64,000 nucleotides of DNA from DASSJM01 sp036280655 (GTDB lineage: Bacteria; Actinomycetota; UBA4738; HRBIN12): NCBI GenBank assembly GCA_036280655.1, contig DASUQI010000007.1:1-64000 (forward strand), in the 5' to 3' direction. Of the stretch, positions 1 through 7,838 are shown piece after piece. The notes beneath the pieces are model-generated. The model was not told the DNA's origin, searched no databases, and saw only the letters and a program-made list of their open reading frames with translations. The position numbers and the translations under genes are program-made. The stretch's first letter is position 1. Each line of letters opens with the position of its first letter.

Positions 1-323
1 GTCACCACGGCCCCCTCCTCCTCGCCCTCCTCCCCCTCTCCGGCCACCACGGCGAGCGCGATGCCGCCCGCGAGCATCGCGACGCCGGCGACGCCCCCGA
101 CCATCGCCCCGAGCGTCGAGATCCGGACCTGCTTGCTCGCGGCGGCGAACGAGGCCGCGGCCACGACCCCGATCGCGACGACGAGGGCCGTGACCGTCGC
201 GGCCGTCGGCGTGATCGAGAGCAGGATCCTCGAGAGCCCGTACAGGACGGCGACGATCACGAGCATGATCCCGATCGGGAGCAGGACGGGCAGGACCAGG
301 CGGTCGCGGAGCGCAGGCTTCAT
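1..323 (-). CDS. Membrane protein, N-terminal part (runs off the window)
   Basis: The visible 107 residues start at an ATG whose bases overlap the stop of ctaG (ATGA), so it is the next gene of the oxidase operon. There are three hydrophobic segments, around residues 10-32, 37-55 and 67-85, followed by an acidic stretch rich in Glu and Gly at the window edge. The C-terminus is missing. Membrane-anchored cupredoxin (copper) proteins with this kind of N-terminus occur next to oxidase genes in actinomycetes, so a cupredoxin domain may follow, but that is inference. Nothing in the visible part proves a function. Confidence 0.7.
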   Translation of the reverse strand, partial: MKPALRDRLVLPVLLPIGIMLVIVAVLYGLSRILLSITPTAATVTALVVAIGVVAAASFAAASKQVRISTLGAMVGGVAGVAMLAGGIALAVVAGEGEEGEEEGAVV

Positions 324-1162
324 CGCGCCATCCCCGACCGCAGGTCGTGTTCGACCTCGCGGAGCGCGAGCGCGTCCCAGCCGTCGCGCTGCTCCCGCGC
401 GTACCAGCGGAAGAAGATCGTCGCGATGAACCCCCACAGGATCAGGCCGCCGATGATCTTCATCGTGAGGCCGGCGACGAGCTGATCGGTGAGGGCCGAC
501 ATGCCCCAGATCCGCGGGAACGCTCCGTACTCCGGGTAGAGCAGCGTATGCCCGAAGGTGAGGAACGACGCCGGCACGGTCGGCGCGAGCGACTGCGCGA
601 ACAGGTAGAGCATCTGCGCCGGCGGCGAGAGCGCCGGGAGCTCGACGAGCGGCGAGAGCACCGGCCACCACATCACGACCGCCGACCCGACGATCAGCAC
701 GTGGAGGCCGAAGTGGACGAACTCGGATCCGAGGGACGCGCGGACCACCTCGGGCCAGTGGGTGAACAGCAGCAGCCCGTTGAACACGATGAGCGCGACG
801 ACCGGCCGGGTGAGGAACCGGAACGGGACGAACACCGCCCGCGGGGCGATGAGCTTCCGCCACATCCACGCCGGGATCCCGGCGACGAGCAGCGGCGCGG
901 CCACGAGGGTGTACAGCATGTGCTGCACCATGTGCATCGAGTACAGGTAGCCCTCGGCGAGATCGTGCATCGGCCAGCCCGACGCGAGCCACAGCGTCGC
1001 CATGCCGAGCGAGAACAGCGTGATGCGGCGCGGCCGTTCGGCGCGCTCGGCCCGCGTGGCCGGCTCGTGGGCCCTCGTGGCGAGGAGGTACGCGACCCAG
1101 ACCGAGCCGAGCAGGAGCCAGACGTCGAGGTGCGGGTGGAAGGCCGGCACCGCTAGCTCCAC
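320..1162 (-). CDS. ctaG: Cytochrome c oxidase assembly factor, CtaG family
   Basis: This 280-residue polytopic membrane protein matches the caa3-type CtaG family, which helps deliver copper to the oxidase. It has about seven hydrophobic segments and the family's His-containing patches, such as MVQHMLYTLVAAPLL in the first third and LFTHWPE in the middle. The start is a GTG inside the last codons of the subunit IV gene, a 10-base overlap that implies translational coupling. It is the sixth gene of the run ccdA-ctaC-ctaD-ctaE-subunit IV-ctaG. The length is normal for the family. Confidence 0.9.
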   Translation of the reverse strand: MELAVPAFHPHLDVWLLLGSVWVAYLLATRAHEPATRAERAERPRRITLFSLGMATLWLASGWPMHDLAEGYLYSMHMVQHMLYTLVAAPLLVAGIPAWMWRKLIAPRAVFVPFRFLTRPVVALIVFNGLLLFTHWPEVVRASLGSEFVHFGLHVLIVGSAVVMWWPVLSPLVELPALSPPAQMLYLFAQSLAPTVPASFLTFGHTLLYPEYGAFPRIWGMSALTDQLVAGLTMKIIGGLILWGFIATIFFRWYAREQRDGWDALALREVEHDLRSGMAR

Positions 1163-1485
1163 ACCTGGAACGTCAGGAGCACGACGATGAAGAGCGTGAT
1201 CGCGCCGGCGAGCCCCATCAGGAAGAAGCGCGCGTAGGTCTTGCTGTCGAACTTCAGGTGCATGAACCAGAGCACGACGAGCGCGAACTTCAGCGCGGAG
1301 AACGCGAACAGGATCGGGACGAGGAACTCCTGGACGCCCTCGATGTAGTAGACGACCACCTCGGCGGCGGTGATCGCCGCGAGGATCACGGCGATCCGGA
1401 TGTACTCCTTCGGGCTCGGGTGCCGGCCGCCGTGCGGGCGCGCCGGCGGGACCGACTCCTGCTCCTCCACGTGGGTCTCGGCCAT
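1153..1485 (-). CDS. Cytochrome c oxidase subunit IV (bacterial caa3 type)
   Basis: This 110-residue protein has a charged N-terminus (about 25 residues) and three transmembrane helices, the layout of bacterial oxidase subunit IV (CtaF/CoxD type). The segment LVVLWFMHLKFDSKTYARFF is close to the family signature in helix 2 and the following loop. The ATG was chosen because it lies 8 bases after the ctaE stop; the same frame stays open further upstream but only inside ctaE. It probably stabilises the core subunits encoded just upstream. It ends overlapping the GTG of ctaG. Confidence 0.9.
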   Translation of the reverse strand: MAETHVEEQESVPPARPHGGRHPSPKEYIRIAVILAAITAAEVVVYYIEGVQEFLVPILFAFSALKFALVVLWFMHLKFDSKTYARFFLMGLAGAITLFIVVLLTFQVWS

Positions 1486-1493
1486 GCGCTCCC

Positions 1494-2129
1494 CTAGCCG
1501 CCGCCCGCCGCGGGCGGGTTCGTCGGGATCAGGTACACGATCGTGAAGATCGCGATCCACACGATGTCCACGAAGTGCCAGTAGAGGCCGACCATCTCGA
1601 CGGTCTCGGACCGGGACGGCGTGATCCGGCCGCCGAACGACAGCGCGACGAGCGTGAGGAGCATGAGGATCCCCACCGTGACGTGCGCCCCGTGGAAGCC
1701 CGTCAGCACGTAGAACGACGTCCCGAACATGTTCGTGCTGAGGCCGAGCCCTTCGTGCGCGAACGTCGTGAACTCGTAGACCTGCCCGCCCACGAACGTG
1801 AGCCCGAGCATCGCGGTCGCGAGCAACCACACGCGTGAGCGGGGCACGTCCCCTCGCTGCAGCGCCGCGAGGGCGAGCACCATCGTGAGCGAGCTCGCGA
1901 GCAGCACGAACGAGGACACCGACGTGTACGGGATGTCGAACACGTCGCTCGGGAACGGGCCCTCGGTGCTCGCGTTGCGGTAGAGCACGTACGTCGAGAT
2001 CAAGGCGCCGAACAGCAGGCAGTCTGACGCGAGGAACAGCCAGATCGCGAGCTTGGTGTTCGGCAGACCGGTGCTCGTCTCGGCGTGCTCGGTCACCGCA
2101 TGATCGGCGGGCTGCGCGACGGTCGCCAT
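1494..2129 (-). CDS. ctaE: Cytochrome c oxidase subunit III
   Basis: This is a 211-residue oxidase subunit III with five predicted helices, the short bacterial form. Recognisable pieces are LAIWLFLASDCLLFG near the start and FVLTGFHGAHV before the fourth helix. The ATG is preceded in frame by a TTG, which could add one residue. It lies 7 bases behind ctaD and 8 bases ahead of the subunit IV gene, so all are in one operon. It supports subunit I stability and proton uptake; it carries no redox centre of its own. Confidence 0.94.
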   Translation of the reverse strand: MATVAQPADHAVTEHAETSTGLPNTKLAIWLFLASDCLLFGALISTYVLYRNASTEGPFPSDVFDIPYTSVSSFVLLASSLTMVLALAALQRGDVPRSRVWLLATAMLGLTFVGGQVYEFTTFAHEGLGLSTNMFGTSFYVLTGFHGAHVTVGILMLLTLVALSFGGRITPSRSETVEMVGLYWHFVDIVWIAIFTIVYLIPTNPPAAGGG

Positions 2130-2136
2130 CAACCGC

Positions 2137-4035
2137 TCACTCCGCCGAGGGCTCCAGGATCCAGCCGAACAGGCCCGCGAGCGTGATCACGAACCCGGCG
2201 ATCACGTACCCGACCCCGAAGATCAGCCCGTACCCCAGGACCGGCAGCCCGAGCGCCGCGATCACCGGGTAGTACGAGGGACCCGGCAGGTGGATCGCGT
2301 GGCCGCCGTCGTGTCCGGCGGCGTCGTGCTCGCCGGCGTCGGCGGGGCCGTGCGCCGGCTCGCCGGAGCCGCCCGCCGCGACCGGGACGACGCGGCCCCC
2401 CTCGGTCTCCGCGTACTTGCGGTGCCAGAGCTCGTCGAGCGAGTGCACGATCGGGATCTCGTCGAAGTTGTGGTCGGGCGGGGGCGACGTGGTGAGCCAC
2501 TCGATCGTTCGAGCGTCCCACGGATCGTTCTCCATCTCCTTGGGCTTGCGGAAGCTCGCGATCGCGCTCACGACGAAGATCAGGACGCTCACCGCGATCG
2601 TGAACGCCCCGATCGTCGAGACGAGGTTCCAGAAGCTCAGGCCGAGCGAGTCCGGGTAGCTCTGGATCCGGCGGGGCATCCCCTGCAGCCCGAGAACGTG
2701 CATCGGCCCGAACGTGAGGTTGAACCCGATCAGCATCATCCAGAAGACGACCTTGCCGGTCCCCTCGGAGAGCATCCGGCCGAACACCTTCGGCCACCAG
2801 TAGTACATGCCGCCGAACAGGCCGAGGATCGCGCCCCCGAACAGCACGTAGTGGAAGTGCGCCACGATGTAGTACGTGTCGGTCTGCTGGTAGTCCGACG
2901 GCACGATCGCGTGCGTCACGCCGGACAGCCCGCCGATCACGAACATCGCGATGAACCCGATCGCGAACAGCATCGGCGTCGTGAACCGGAGGTCGCCGTT
3001 CCACATCGTGCCCATCCAGTTGAAGATCTTCACGCCGGTCGGGATCGCGATGATCATCGTCGAGACGCCGAACGCGGTGTTCGCCACCGGTCCGAGGCCC
3101 ACCGCGAACATGTGGTGCGCCCAGACGCCGAACCCGATGAACCCGATCGCGACGCCGCTGAACACCACGAACTGGTAGCCGAACAGCGGCTTGCGCGAGA
3201 ACACCGGCAGGATCTCCGAGACGATCCCCATCGCGGGTAGGACCAGGATGTAGACCTCGGGGTGGCCGAACAGCCAGAACAGGTGCTGCCACAGCACGGG
3301 GTTGCCGCCGGTCGCCGGGTCGAAGAAGTGCGTGCCGAACAGCCGGTCGAACAGCAGCTCGACGAGCCCGATCGTGATCACCGGCAGGCTGAACGCGAGC
3401 AGCAGCTGGACGACCAGCCCCATCCACACGAACACCGGCATCCGGAACAGGGTCATCCCGGGCGCGCGCATGTTGATGATCGTCACCGCCAGGTTGAACG
3501 CCGACACCGTGGACGCGATGCCGGTGATGAGTAAGCCGATCGCGTAGAACGTCATCCCGATCGTGGGGTCGGTCACCGAGTTCGGCGCGTAGCCGAACCA
3601 GCCGCCGTTCGGCGCGCCGCCGAGGAACCAGCTCGAGTAGATGAAGAGGCCGCCGAACAGGAATGCCCAGTAGCTGAACGCATTCAGTCGCGGGAACGCC
3701 ACGTCGCGGGCGCCGATCATCAGCGGCAGCAGGTAGTTGAAGAACGCCGCCGAGAGCGGCATCACGACGAGGAACACCATCGTGACACCGTGCATCGTGA
3801 AGATCTCGTTGTAGACGGCCGGGCTGAGGATGTCCTGGTCGGGCCGCGCGAGCTGGAGCCGGATGAAGAGCGCCTCCGTCCCGCCGATCAGGAAGAACGC
3901 GAAGGCCGTGATCCCGTAGAGGATCCCGATCTTCTTGTGGTCGACGGTGGTGAACCACGCCCAGAAGCCGGACGTCGCCGTGGGACGGCGGAGCAGCCCC
4001 TTCGGGCGCTCAGCCGGGACGCTCACGCTGGCCAT
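2137..4035 (-). CDS. ctaD: Cytochrome c oxidase subunit I
   Basis: This 632-residue protein is the catalytic haem-copper subunit that reduces O2 and pumps protons. The copper-B ligands are visible: GHPEVY near residue 257, with the Tyr that cross-links to His, and the His pair in VWAHHMF. The haem ligands lie in TMHGVTM and in AHFHYVLFGG. Twelve core helices are followed by a tail of about 90 residues: a His-, Gly- and Ala-rich linker (AGEHDAAGHDGGHAIH) and two more hydrophobic segments. This tail is longer than in plain subunit I and may be a fused accessory piece. It lies 12 bases after ctaC. Confidence 0.97.
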   Translation of the reverse strand: MASVSVPAERPKGLLRRPTATSGFWAWFTTVDHKKIGILYGITAFAFFLIGGTEALFIRLQLARPDQDILSPAVYNEIFTMHGVTMVFLVVMPLSAAFFNYLLPLMIGARDVAFPRLNAFSYWAFLFGGLFIYSSWFLGGAPNGGWFGYAPNSVTDPTIGMTFYAIGLLITGIASTVSAFNLAVTIINMRAPGMTLFRMPVFVWMGLVVQLLLAFSLPVITIGLVELLFDRLFGTHFFDPATGGNPVLWQHLFWLFGHPEVYILVLPAMGIVSEILPVFSRKPLFGYQFVVFSGVAIGFIGFGVWAHHMFAVGLGPVANTAFGVSTMIIAIPTGVKIFNWMGTMWNGDLRFTTPMLFAIGFIAMFVIGGLSGVTHAIVPSDYQQTDTYYIVAHFHYVLFGGAILGLFGGMYYWWPKVFGRMLSEGTGKVVFWMMLIGFNLTFGPMHVLGLQGMPRRIQSYPDSLGLSFWNLVSTIGAFTIAVSVLIFVVSAIASFRKPKEMENDPWDARTIEWLTTSPPPDHNFDEIPIVHSLDELWHRKYAETEGGRVVPVAAGGSGEPAHGPADAGEHDAAGHDGGHAIHLPGPSYYPVIAALGLPVLGYGLIFGVGYVIAGFVITLAGLFGWILEPSAE

Positions 4036-4047
4036 CGGCTGCTCACC

Positions 4048-5172
4048 TCACTCCAACGTATCCAGGAAGGCGACCATCTGGTCGAGCTCCTCGGGGGTCA
4101 GGTTGTAGTCCGGCATGAACGAGCCCGCCTCGACCTTGGGGGGGTCCGCCAGCCAGGCCCGCAGGTTCGCGTCGTTCATCTCCAGCGAGCACCCACGGAA
4201 GCAGCTCCGGCTCATGAGGTGCGTGAGGTTCGGCGCGCCGTTGTTGCCCACCACCGGATCGCCGTTCGCGTCCTGGAGCCCCTGGATCGCGTGGCATGCC
4301 GTGCACTGGGCGATGAAGATCTCCGCGCCGGCCGCCGCGTCGCTGCCGGGCTCGGGCATCGCGGCGTCGGCCTGCTGGTCCGAGACCCACTGGTCGAAGT
4401 CGTCGGGCGAGTGCGCGACGACCACGAACTTCATGTACGCGTGCGACAGCCCGCAGAACTCCTTGCACTGCCCCTCGTAGACACCGGGCTCGTCGGCCTG
4501 GATCGTCAGGTGGTTCGTCATGCCGGGGACCACGTCCTGGGTCCCCGCGAGCTCGGGCACCCAGAACGAGTGGATCACCGAGGCGCCGATGCCGGCGGGA
4601 GGCAGCCCCTCGGGCGGACCCGGCTGGCATGCGTTCGGCGCGGGGGGCCCGGGGTCGCTGGGGAGCTCCGCGCCGTAGCCGAACCCGGCCGCGCAGAGCG
4701 TCAGGTACACCGGCCGGTCCGTCGGGATGTGGAGCTCGTTCGCCGTGACGATCTTCTGCTGCGGGTAGTCGAACTCCCACCACCACTGGTGGCCGAGCAC
4801 GTTCACCTGGAGCACGTCGCCCTCGGGCTCGGCGGCGAGGTCCCAGATCGTGGCGACCGTCGGCACGGCCACGCCGGCGAGGATCAGCGTAGGCAGGATC
4901 GTCCACGCGACCTCGAGACGCGTGTTGCCGTGGACCTGCGCGGGGATCCTTGTGCGTCCCTTCCGGTGACGGTACCGGATCGCGAAGATGAGCAGGAAGC
5001 CCTCGACGAGGAAGAAGATCACCGCCGCGACCCAGAAGACCGGAACGAACAGGTCGTGGGCCTTCTGCGCGTACGGGCCGGCGGGTTCGAGCGCGGACTG
5101 CGACGCGTTCGGAGCACAGGCGGCTACGAGCGCGGCCAGGGCCAGCAGGCCCAGGATCGTTCTGCTGCGCAC
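4048..5172 (-). CDS. ctaC: Cytochrome c oxidase subunit II with C-terminal cytochrome c domain (caa3 type)
   Basis: I start this 374-residue protein at a GTG because it gives a lipoprotein signal with lipobox LVAAC (Cys about 19). Two membrane segments follow, then the cupredoxin domain with the CuA motif CKEFCGLSHAYM and the upstream His in VIHSFWVPEL. The C-terminal third holds CTACH, a covalent haem c site, so electrons can enter through a fused cytochrome c. The loop ahead of the CuA site is enlarged and has two extra Cys (CAAGFG and NACQPG) that could form a disulfide. Upstream on this strand lie a run of six T (complement of 5198-5203) and a TTGACC; I cannot tell whether these mark a terminator after ccdA or a promoter for ctaC. 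Confidence 0.95.
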   Translation of the reverse strand: MRSRTILGLLALAALVAACAPNASQSALEPAGPYAQKAHDLFVPVFWVAAVIFFLVEGFLLIFAIRYRHRKGRTRIPAQVHGNTRLEVAWTILPTLILAGVAVPTVATIWDLAAEPEGDVLQVNVLGHQWWWEFDYPQQKIVTANELHIPTDRPVYLTLCAAGFGYGAELPSDPGPPAPNACQPGPPEGLPPAGIGASVIHSFWVPELAGTQDVVPGMTNHLTIQADEPGVYEGQCKEFCGLSHAYMKFVVVAHSPDDFDQWVSDQQADAAMPEPGSDAAAGAEIFIAQCTACHAIQGLQDANGDPVVGNNGAPNLTHLMSRSCFRGCSLEMNDANLRAWLADPPKVEAGSFMPDYNLTPEELDQMVAFLDTLE

Positions 5173-5301
5173 GTTCCCCGTATCCCTCCGAACGGTCAAA
5201 AAAGGCGAGCACCGCAGCCCGGCGCACTGTAGCACCGCGCCCCAGGCGGGCGGACCACGTCCTTCCCCGTTCGGGCCCCGCGCCATGCACCCCCGGCCAC
5301 G

Positions 5302-6048
5302 TCAGATCGGCGGGCTGAACGACTGCACCGCGCGCAGCACCGGGCCCAGGATCCGCGTCCACAGGTTCGTCGCGACGAGGACGCCGATCGCGATCATCAC
5401 CACGCCCGACACGCCCGCGATCCAGTGGTAGTTGCGCTTCACGAACGCGAGCGCCCCCATCAGCTTGCGAAGACCGAGCCCGACGAGGAGGAACGGCAGC
5501 CCCAGGCCGATCGAGTACACGAACAGGAGCACCGCGCCGCGGAGCGACCCGCCCTGGGCCGCCGCGATCGCGAGGACGCCCGCGAGCACGGGGCCGATGC
5601 ACGGCGTCCACCCCGCGCCGAAGGCCACCCCGAGCGGGAACGCCCACCGCGGCCCGGGCTTCACGCGCTGCAGCAGCGGGCGGCGCTCGAGGAACAACCC
5701 CGGCGAGCCGAGGCGGAGCGCGTAGAGCAGCATCACGACGCCGAACCCGATGATGATCGCCCCCGAGATCCGGATCCCGGCCGGCGAGCGGAGGATCCTC
5801 GTCACCGCGCCGGTGAACGCCCCGAGCGCGGTGAACACGGCCGCGAACCCGAGGATGAACAGGACGATCGGGACGACCGGTCGCCGCTCGTCCTCGGCCT
5901 CGCCGCCCGCGACGAACGACACGTAGCCGGGGACGAGCGGGAAGACGCAGGGCGACGCGAACGAGACGATCCCGGCCGCGAACGCGAGGCCCGGGGCCCA
6001 CCAGGACCCGAGCCCTTCCTGCACGAAGTCCGCCAGCACCGGGTGCAC
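5302..6048 (-). CDS. ccdA: Cytochrome c biogenesis protein CcdA
   Basis: This is a DsbD/CcdA-family thiol transporter of about 248 residues with six helices. It carries the paired Cys motifs FASPCVFPLVPGY in helix 1 and GWTPCIGPVLAGV in helix 4. It passes reducing power across the membrane to keep apocytochrome Cys residues reduced, which fits the c-type haem proteins on both sides. The start is uncertain: GTG at 6048 or TTG at 6057, the latter 12 bases behind a GGAGG. It is the first gene leftward from the divergent region with the Rex operator and may be cotranscribed with ctaC, 129 bases downstream. Confidence 0.9.
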   Translation of the reverse strand: MHPVLADFVQEGLGSWWAPGLAFAAGIVSFASPCVFPLVPGYVSFVAGGEAEDERRPVVPIVLFILGFAAVFTALGAFTGAVTRILRSPAGIRISGAIIIGFGVVMLLYALRLGSPGLFLERRPLLQRVKPGPRWAFPLGVAFGAGWTPCIGPVLAGVLAIAAAQGGSLRGAVLLFVYSIGLGLPFLLVGLGLRKLMGALAFVKRNYHWIAGVSGVVMIAIGVLVATNLWTRILGPVLRAVQSFSPPI

Positions 6049-6121
6049 GGAGGTCAAGTGTAGGAACCGCCTCCGGCTCGGTTGCGAGACACCCTGCCCC
6101 CTGCGATAGTTCCGACGTGCC

Positions 6122-6139
6122 TTGTGAAGGGATTCACAA
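6122..6139. promoter_or_regulatory. Rex operator between the oxidase and bc-complex operons
   Basis: TTGTGAAGGGATTCACAA is a perfect inverted repeat with a four-base centre; the symmetry extends to ten-base arms (6119-6142). It matches the Rex consensus TTGTGAANNNNTTCACAA exactly. It lies between ccdA (leftward) and the bc-complex operon (rightward), about 45 bases upstream of the rightward -10 box. The gene for Rex itself closes this cluster. That Rex binds here and tunes respiration to the NADH/NAD+ ratio is inference from the motif and the neighbour. Confidence 0.85.
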
Positions 6140-6186
6140 GGCCGTACGAGGGTACGTACGACCGCAGGCCGCGGAGTGGGCACGTC

Positions 6187-6192
6187 TATAAT
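6187..6192 (+). promoter_or_regulatory. -10 box of the bc-complex operon
   Basis: TATAAT, a perfect -10 hexamer and rare in this GC-rich sequence, lies 54 bases before the GTG of the first gene. No good -35 hexamer is seen at 16-18 bases upstream (around GCAGGC), which suggests dependence on an activator or an extended contact. Confidence 0.6.
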
Positions 6193-6246
6193 CCGACGCG
6201 GCCGACCGACGGAGGGCAGGATCGTCCCGGTGGGGGTGGGAGTCGC

Positions 6247-6597
6247 GTGAAGGTCCCACAGTGGCTGCTCAAGGCCAAGGAGCGGACCGAGCGGTTCCTC
6301 AAGGACTTCGAATGGACCTGGACGACGGCCGTCCTGTTCTCGCTTGGGTTCGGCTTCTTCTGCGTCATCACGATGGCCGTCGTCCCTTCCTTCTGGCTGT
6401 ACTTCGCCGAGCAGACGCTCGGGTGGGACGGCCTCTCGGGGACCGGCGAGTGGCAGCCGCTCGCGCGCGACGCCGTCGCCATGGGCCTGTCGACGGGGCC
6501 GTTCATCACCGCCCTGATCGCGGCCGTGATCCTGCAGAACTGGCGTCGGAAGCTCCGCGGCGGCTCGGCCGACCGCCCGACCGGCGGCTACCGATGA
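6247..6597 (+). CDS. Two-helix membrane protein, first gene of the bc-complex operon
   Basis: This 116-residue protein of unknown family starts at a GTG; the frame is open upstream, but that part would cross the promoter. A basic, helical N-terminus (about 20 residues) is followed by two hydrophobic segments at about 28-52 and 83-102, with a Trp- and Gly-rich loop between them that should face outside. The C-terminus is basic. It lies 30 bases ahead of the ferredoxin gene and is probably a small subunit or assembly factor of the reductase. I do not recognise a homologue by sequence. Confidence 0.8.
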   Translation: MKVPQWLLKAKERTERFLKDFEWTWTTAVLFSLGFGFFCVITMAVVPSFWLYFAEQTLGWDGLSGTGEWQPLARDAVAMGLSTGPFITALIAAVILQNWRRKLRGGSADRPTGGYR

Positions 6598-6627
6598 GGC
6601 CGACGAGGAAAGGCTGAGGGGCAGGCC

Positions 6628-7026
6628 ATGCCGTTCACGAAGACCGAGGTCGACATCCACACCGACTACGTCGTCGCGCCCGTGGACCCCGAGTGGCTCC
6701 AGCAGGGCGTGAGGTCCCCGAAGCACCTGATGCTCGACCCAGACAACTGCATCCTCTGCCGCGCCTGCGAGGACGTCTGTCCCTGGAACTGCATCTTCAT
6801 GATGTCCCCGGAGATCGTCGAGGGCTCCGAGCGCGAGGCCGTCGGGGCCGAGGTCGGGACCTCCTACTCCGTGTTCGTGGTCGACGACAACGCGTGCACG
6901 CGGTGCTCGGTGTGCGTGGACCGTTGCCCGACAGACACGCTCTACTATGCGCGCCTACCGGAGGGGGCCGGCGGCAGGCGGACGATGGCGGCCGTCCCCG
7001 AGTCGCAACGAGCCGAGGCCGAGTAG
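6628..7026 (+). CDS. Ferredoxin-like protein with two 4Fe-4S clusters
   Basis: This 132-residue protein has two cluster motifs: CILCRACEDVCPWNC near residue 37 and CTRCSVCVDRCP near residue 91. They are separated by an insert of about 35 residues, longer than in small bacterial ferredoxins, and the C-terminal tail is Ala/Glu-rich. There is no signal peptide or membrane segment, so it should sit on the cytoplasmic side. Its place inside a cytochrome bc operon, between a membrane protein and cytochrome b, is unusual and suggests it docks to the complex and exchanges electrons with it; that role is inference. Confidence 0.9.
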   Translation: MPFTKTEVDIHTDYVVAPVDPEWLQQGVRSPKHLMLDPDNCILCRACEDVCPWNCIFMMSPEIVEGSEREAVGAEVGTSYSVFVVDDNACTRCSVCVDRCPTDTLYYARLPEGAGGRRTMAAVPESQRAEAE

Positions 7027-7049
7027 GCCGGACGAGGAGAGCGACCGAC

Positions 7050-7820
7050 GTGAAGGTGAAGCTGCCGACGCCGAGCGAGGCGCTCGACCGCGTCCGGGAG
7101 ACCGAGGTCTGGAAGTCGATCTTCCGGCCCGGCTCCATCTTCCGCCGGGGCTACAAGGACACCTCGCGCGACCGCGCCCTCGCGACGATGAACAACGTCC
7201 TGTACCACCTGCACCCGGTCAAGATGAAGCGACACGGGCTGAAGCTGACCTACACGTTCTGCCTGGGCGGCCTCTCGTTCTTCCTGTTCATCGTCCTCAC
7301 GATCACGGGCATCTTCCTGATGTTCTTCTACCGGCCGGCGGCCGAGCTCGGATCGGCGGCCGCGTACACCGACATGCAGAACATCCGGACGTCGGTGTTC
7401 TTCGGCGACCTCGTGCGGAACATGCACCGATGGGGAGCGCACCTCATGGTGCTCTCGGTGACGCTCCACATGGCCCGCGTGTTCTACACGGGCTCGTACA
7501 AGCCGCCGCGCGAGTTCAACTGGGTGATCGGCGTGCTGCTGCTGTTCCTCACGCTCGGCCTCTCGTTCACGGGCTACCTGCTTCCTTGGGACCAGCTCTC
7601 GATCTGGGCGGTCACGGTGGGGACATCGCTCGGCGGGTACGCGCCGTTCATCGCGAAGCAGACGAACTTCCTGCTGCTCGGAGGTGTGGTCGTCGGACCG
7701 GACACGTTGCTCCGTTGGTACGTATTGCACGTGCTCGCGTTGCCCTTCGTCCTCGTGATCTTCCTGTCCGTCCACTTCTGGAGGATCCGCAAGGACGGCG
7801 GGATCTCGGGACCGCTGTAA
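7050..7820 (+). CDS. Cytochrome b, N-terminal (b6-like) subunit of menaquinol:cytochrome c reductase
   Basis: This 256-residue protein corresponds to the haem-binding half of cytochrome b. The haem ligands are present: His in NMHRWGAHLM and LHMARVFYTG on helix 2, and the His pair on helix 4 (YVLHVLALPF and FLSVHFWR). The segment TGSYKPPREFNWVIGV is close to chloroplast and cyanobacterial cytochrome b6. About 45 charged N-terminal residues precede helix 1. The start is a GTG nine bases behind AGGAGA. Splitting of cytochrome b into b6 and subunit IV is typical of b6f and some MK complexes, not of the one-piece QcrB of Streptomyces and mycobacteria. Confidence 0.94.
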   Translation: MKVKLPTPSEALDRVRETEVWKSIFRPGSIFRRGYKDTSRDRALATMNNVLYHLHPVKMKRHGLKLTYTFCLGGLSFFLFIVLTITGIFLMFFYRPAAELGSAAAYTDMQNIRTSVFFGDLVRNMHRWGAHLMVLSVTLHMARVFYTGSYKPPREFNWVIGVLLLFLTLGLSFTGYLLPWDQLSIWAVTVGTSLGGYAPFIAKQTNFLLLGGVVVGPDTLLRWYVLHVLALPFVLVIFLSVHFWRIRKDGGISGPL

Positions 7821-7838
7821 GGCGAATGTAGGGGCGAT

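Noticed and set aside
2290..5232. Long plus-strand frames opposite the oxidase genes
   Set aside because: Arg/Glu-rich, no domains, and they lie over subunits I and II, whose metal-binding residues are intact.
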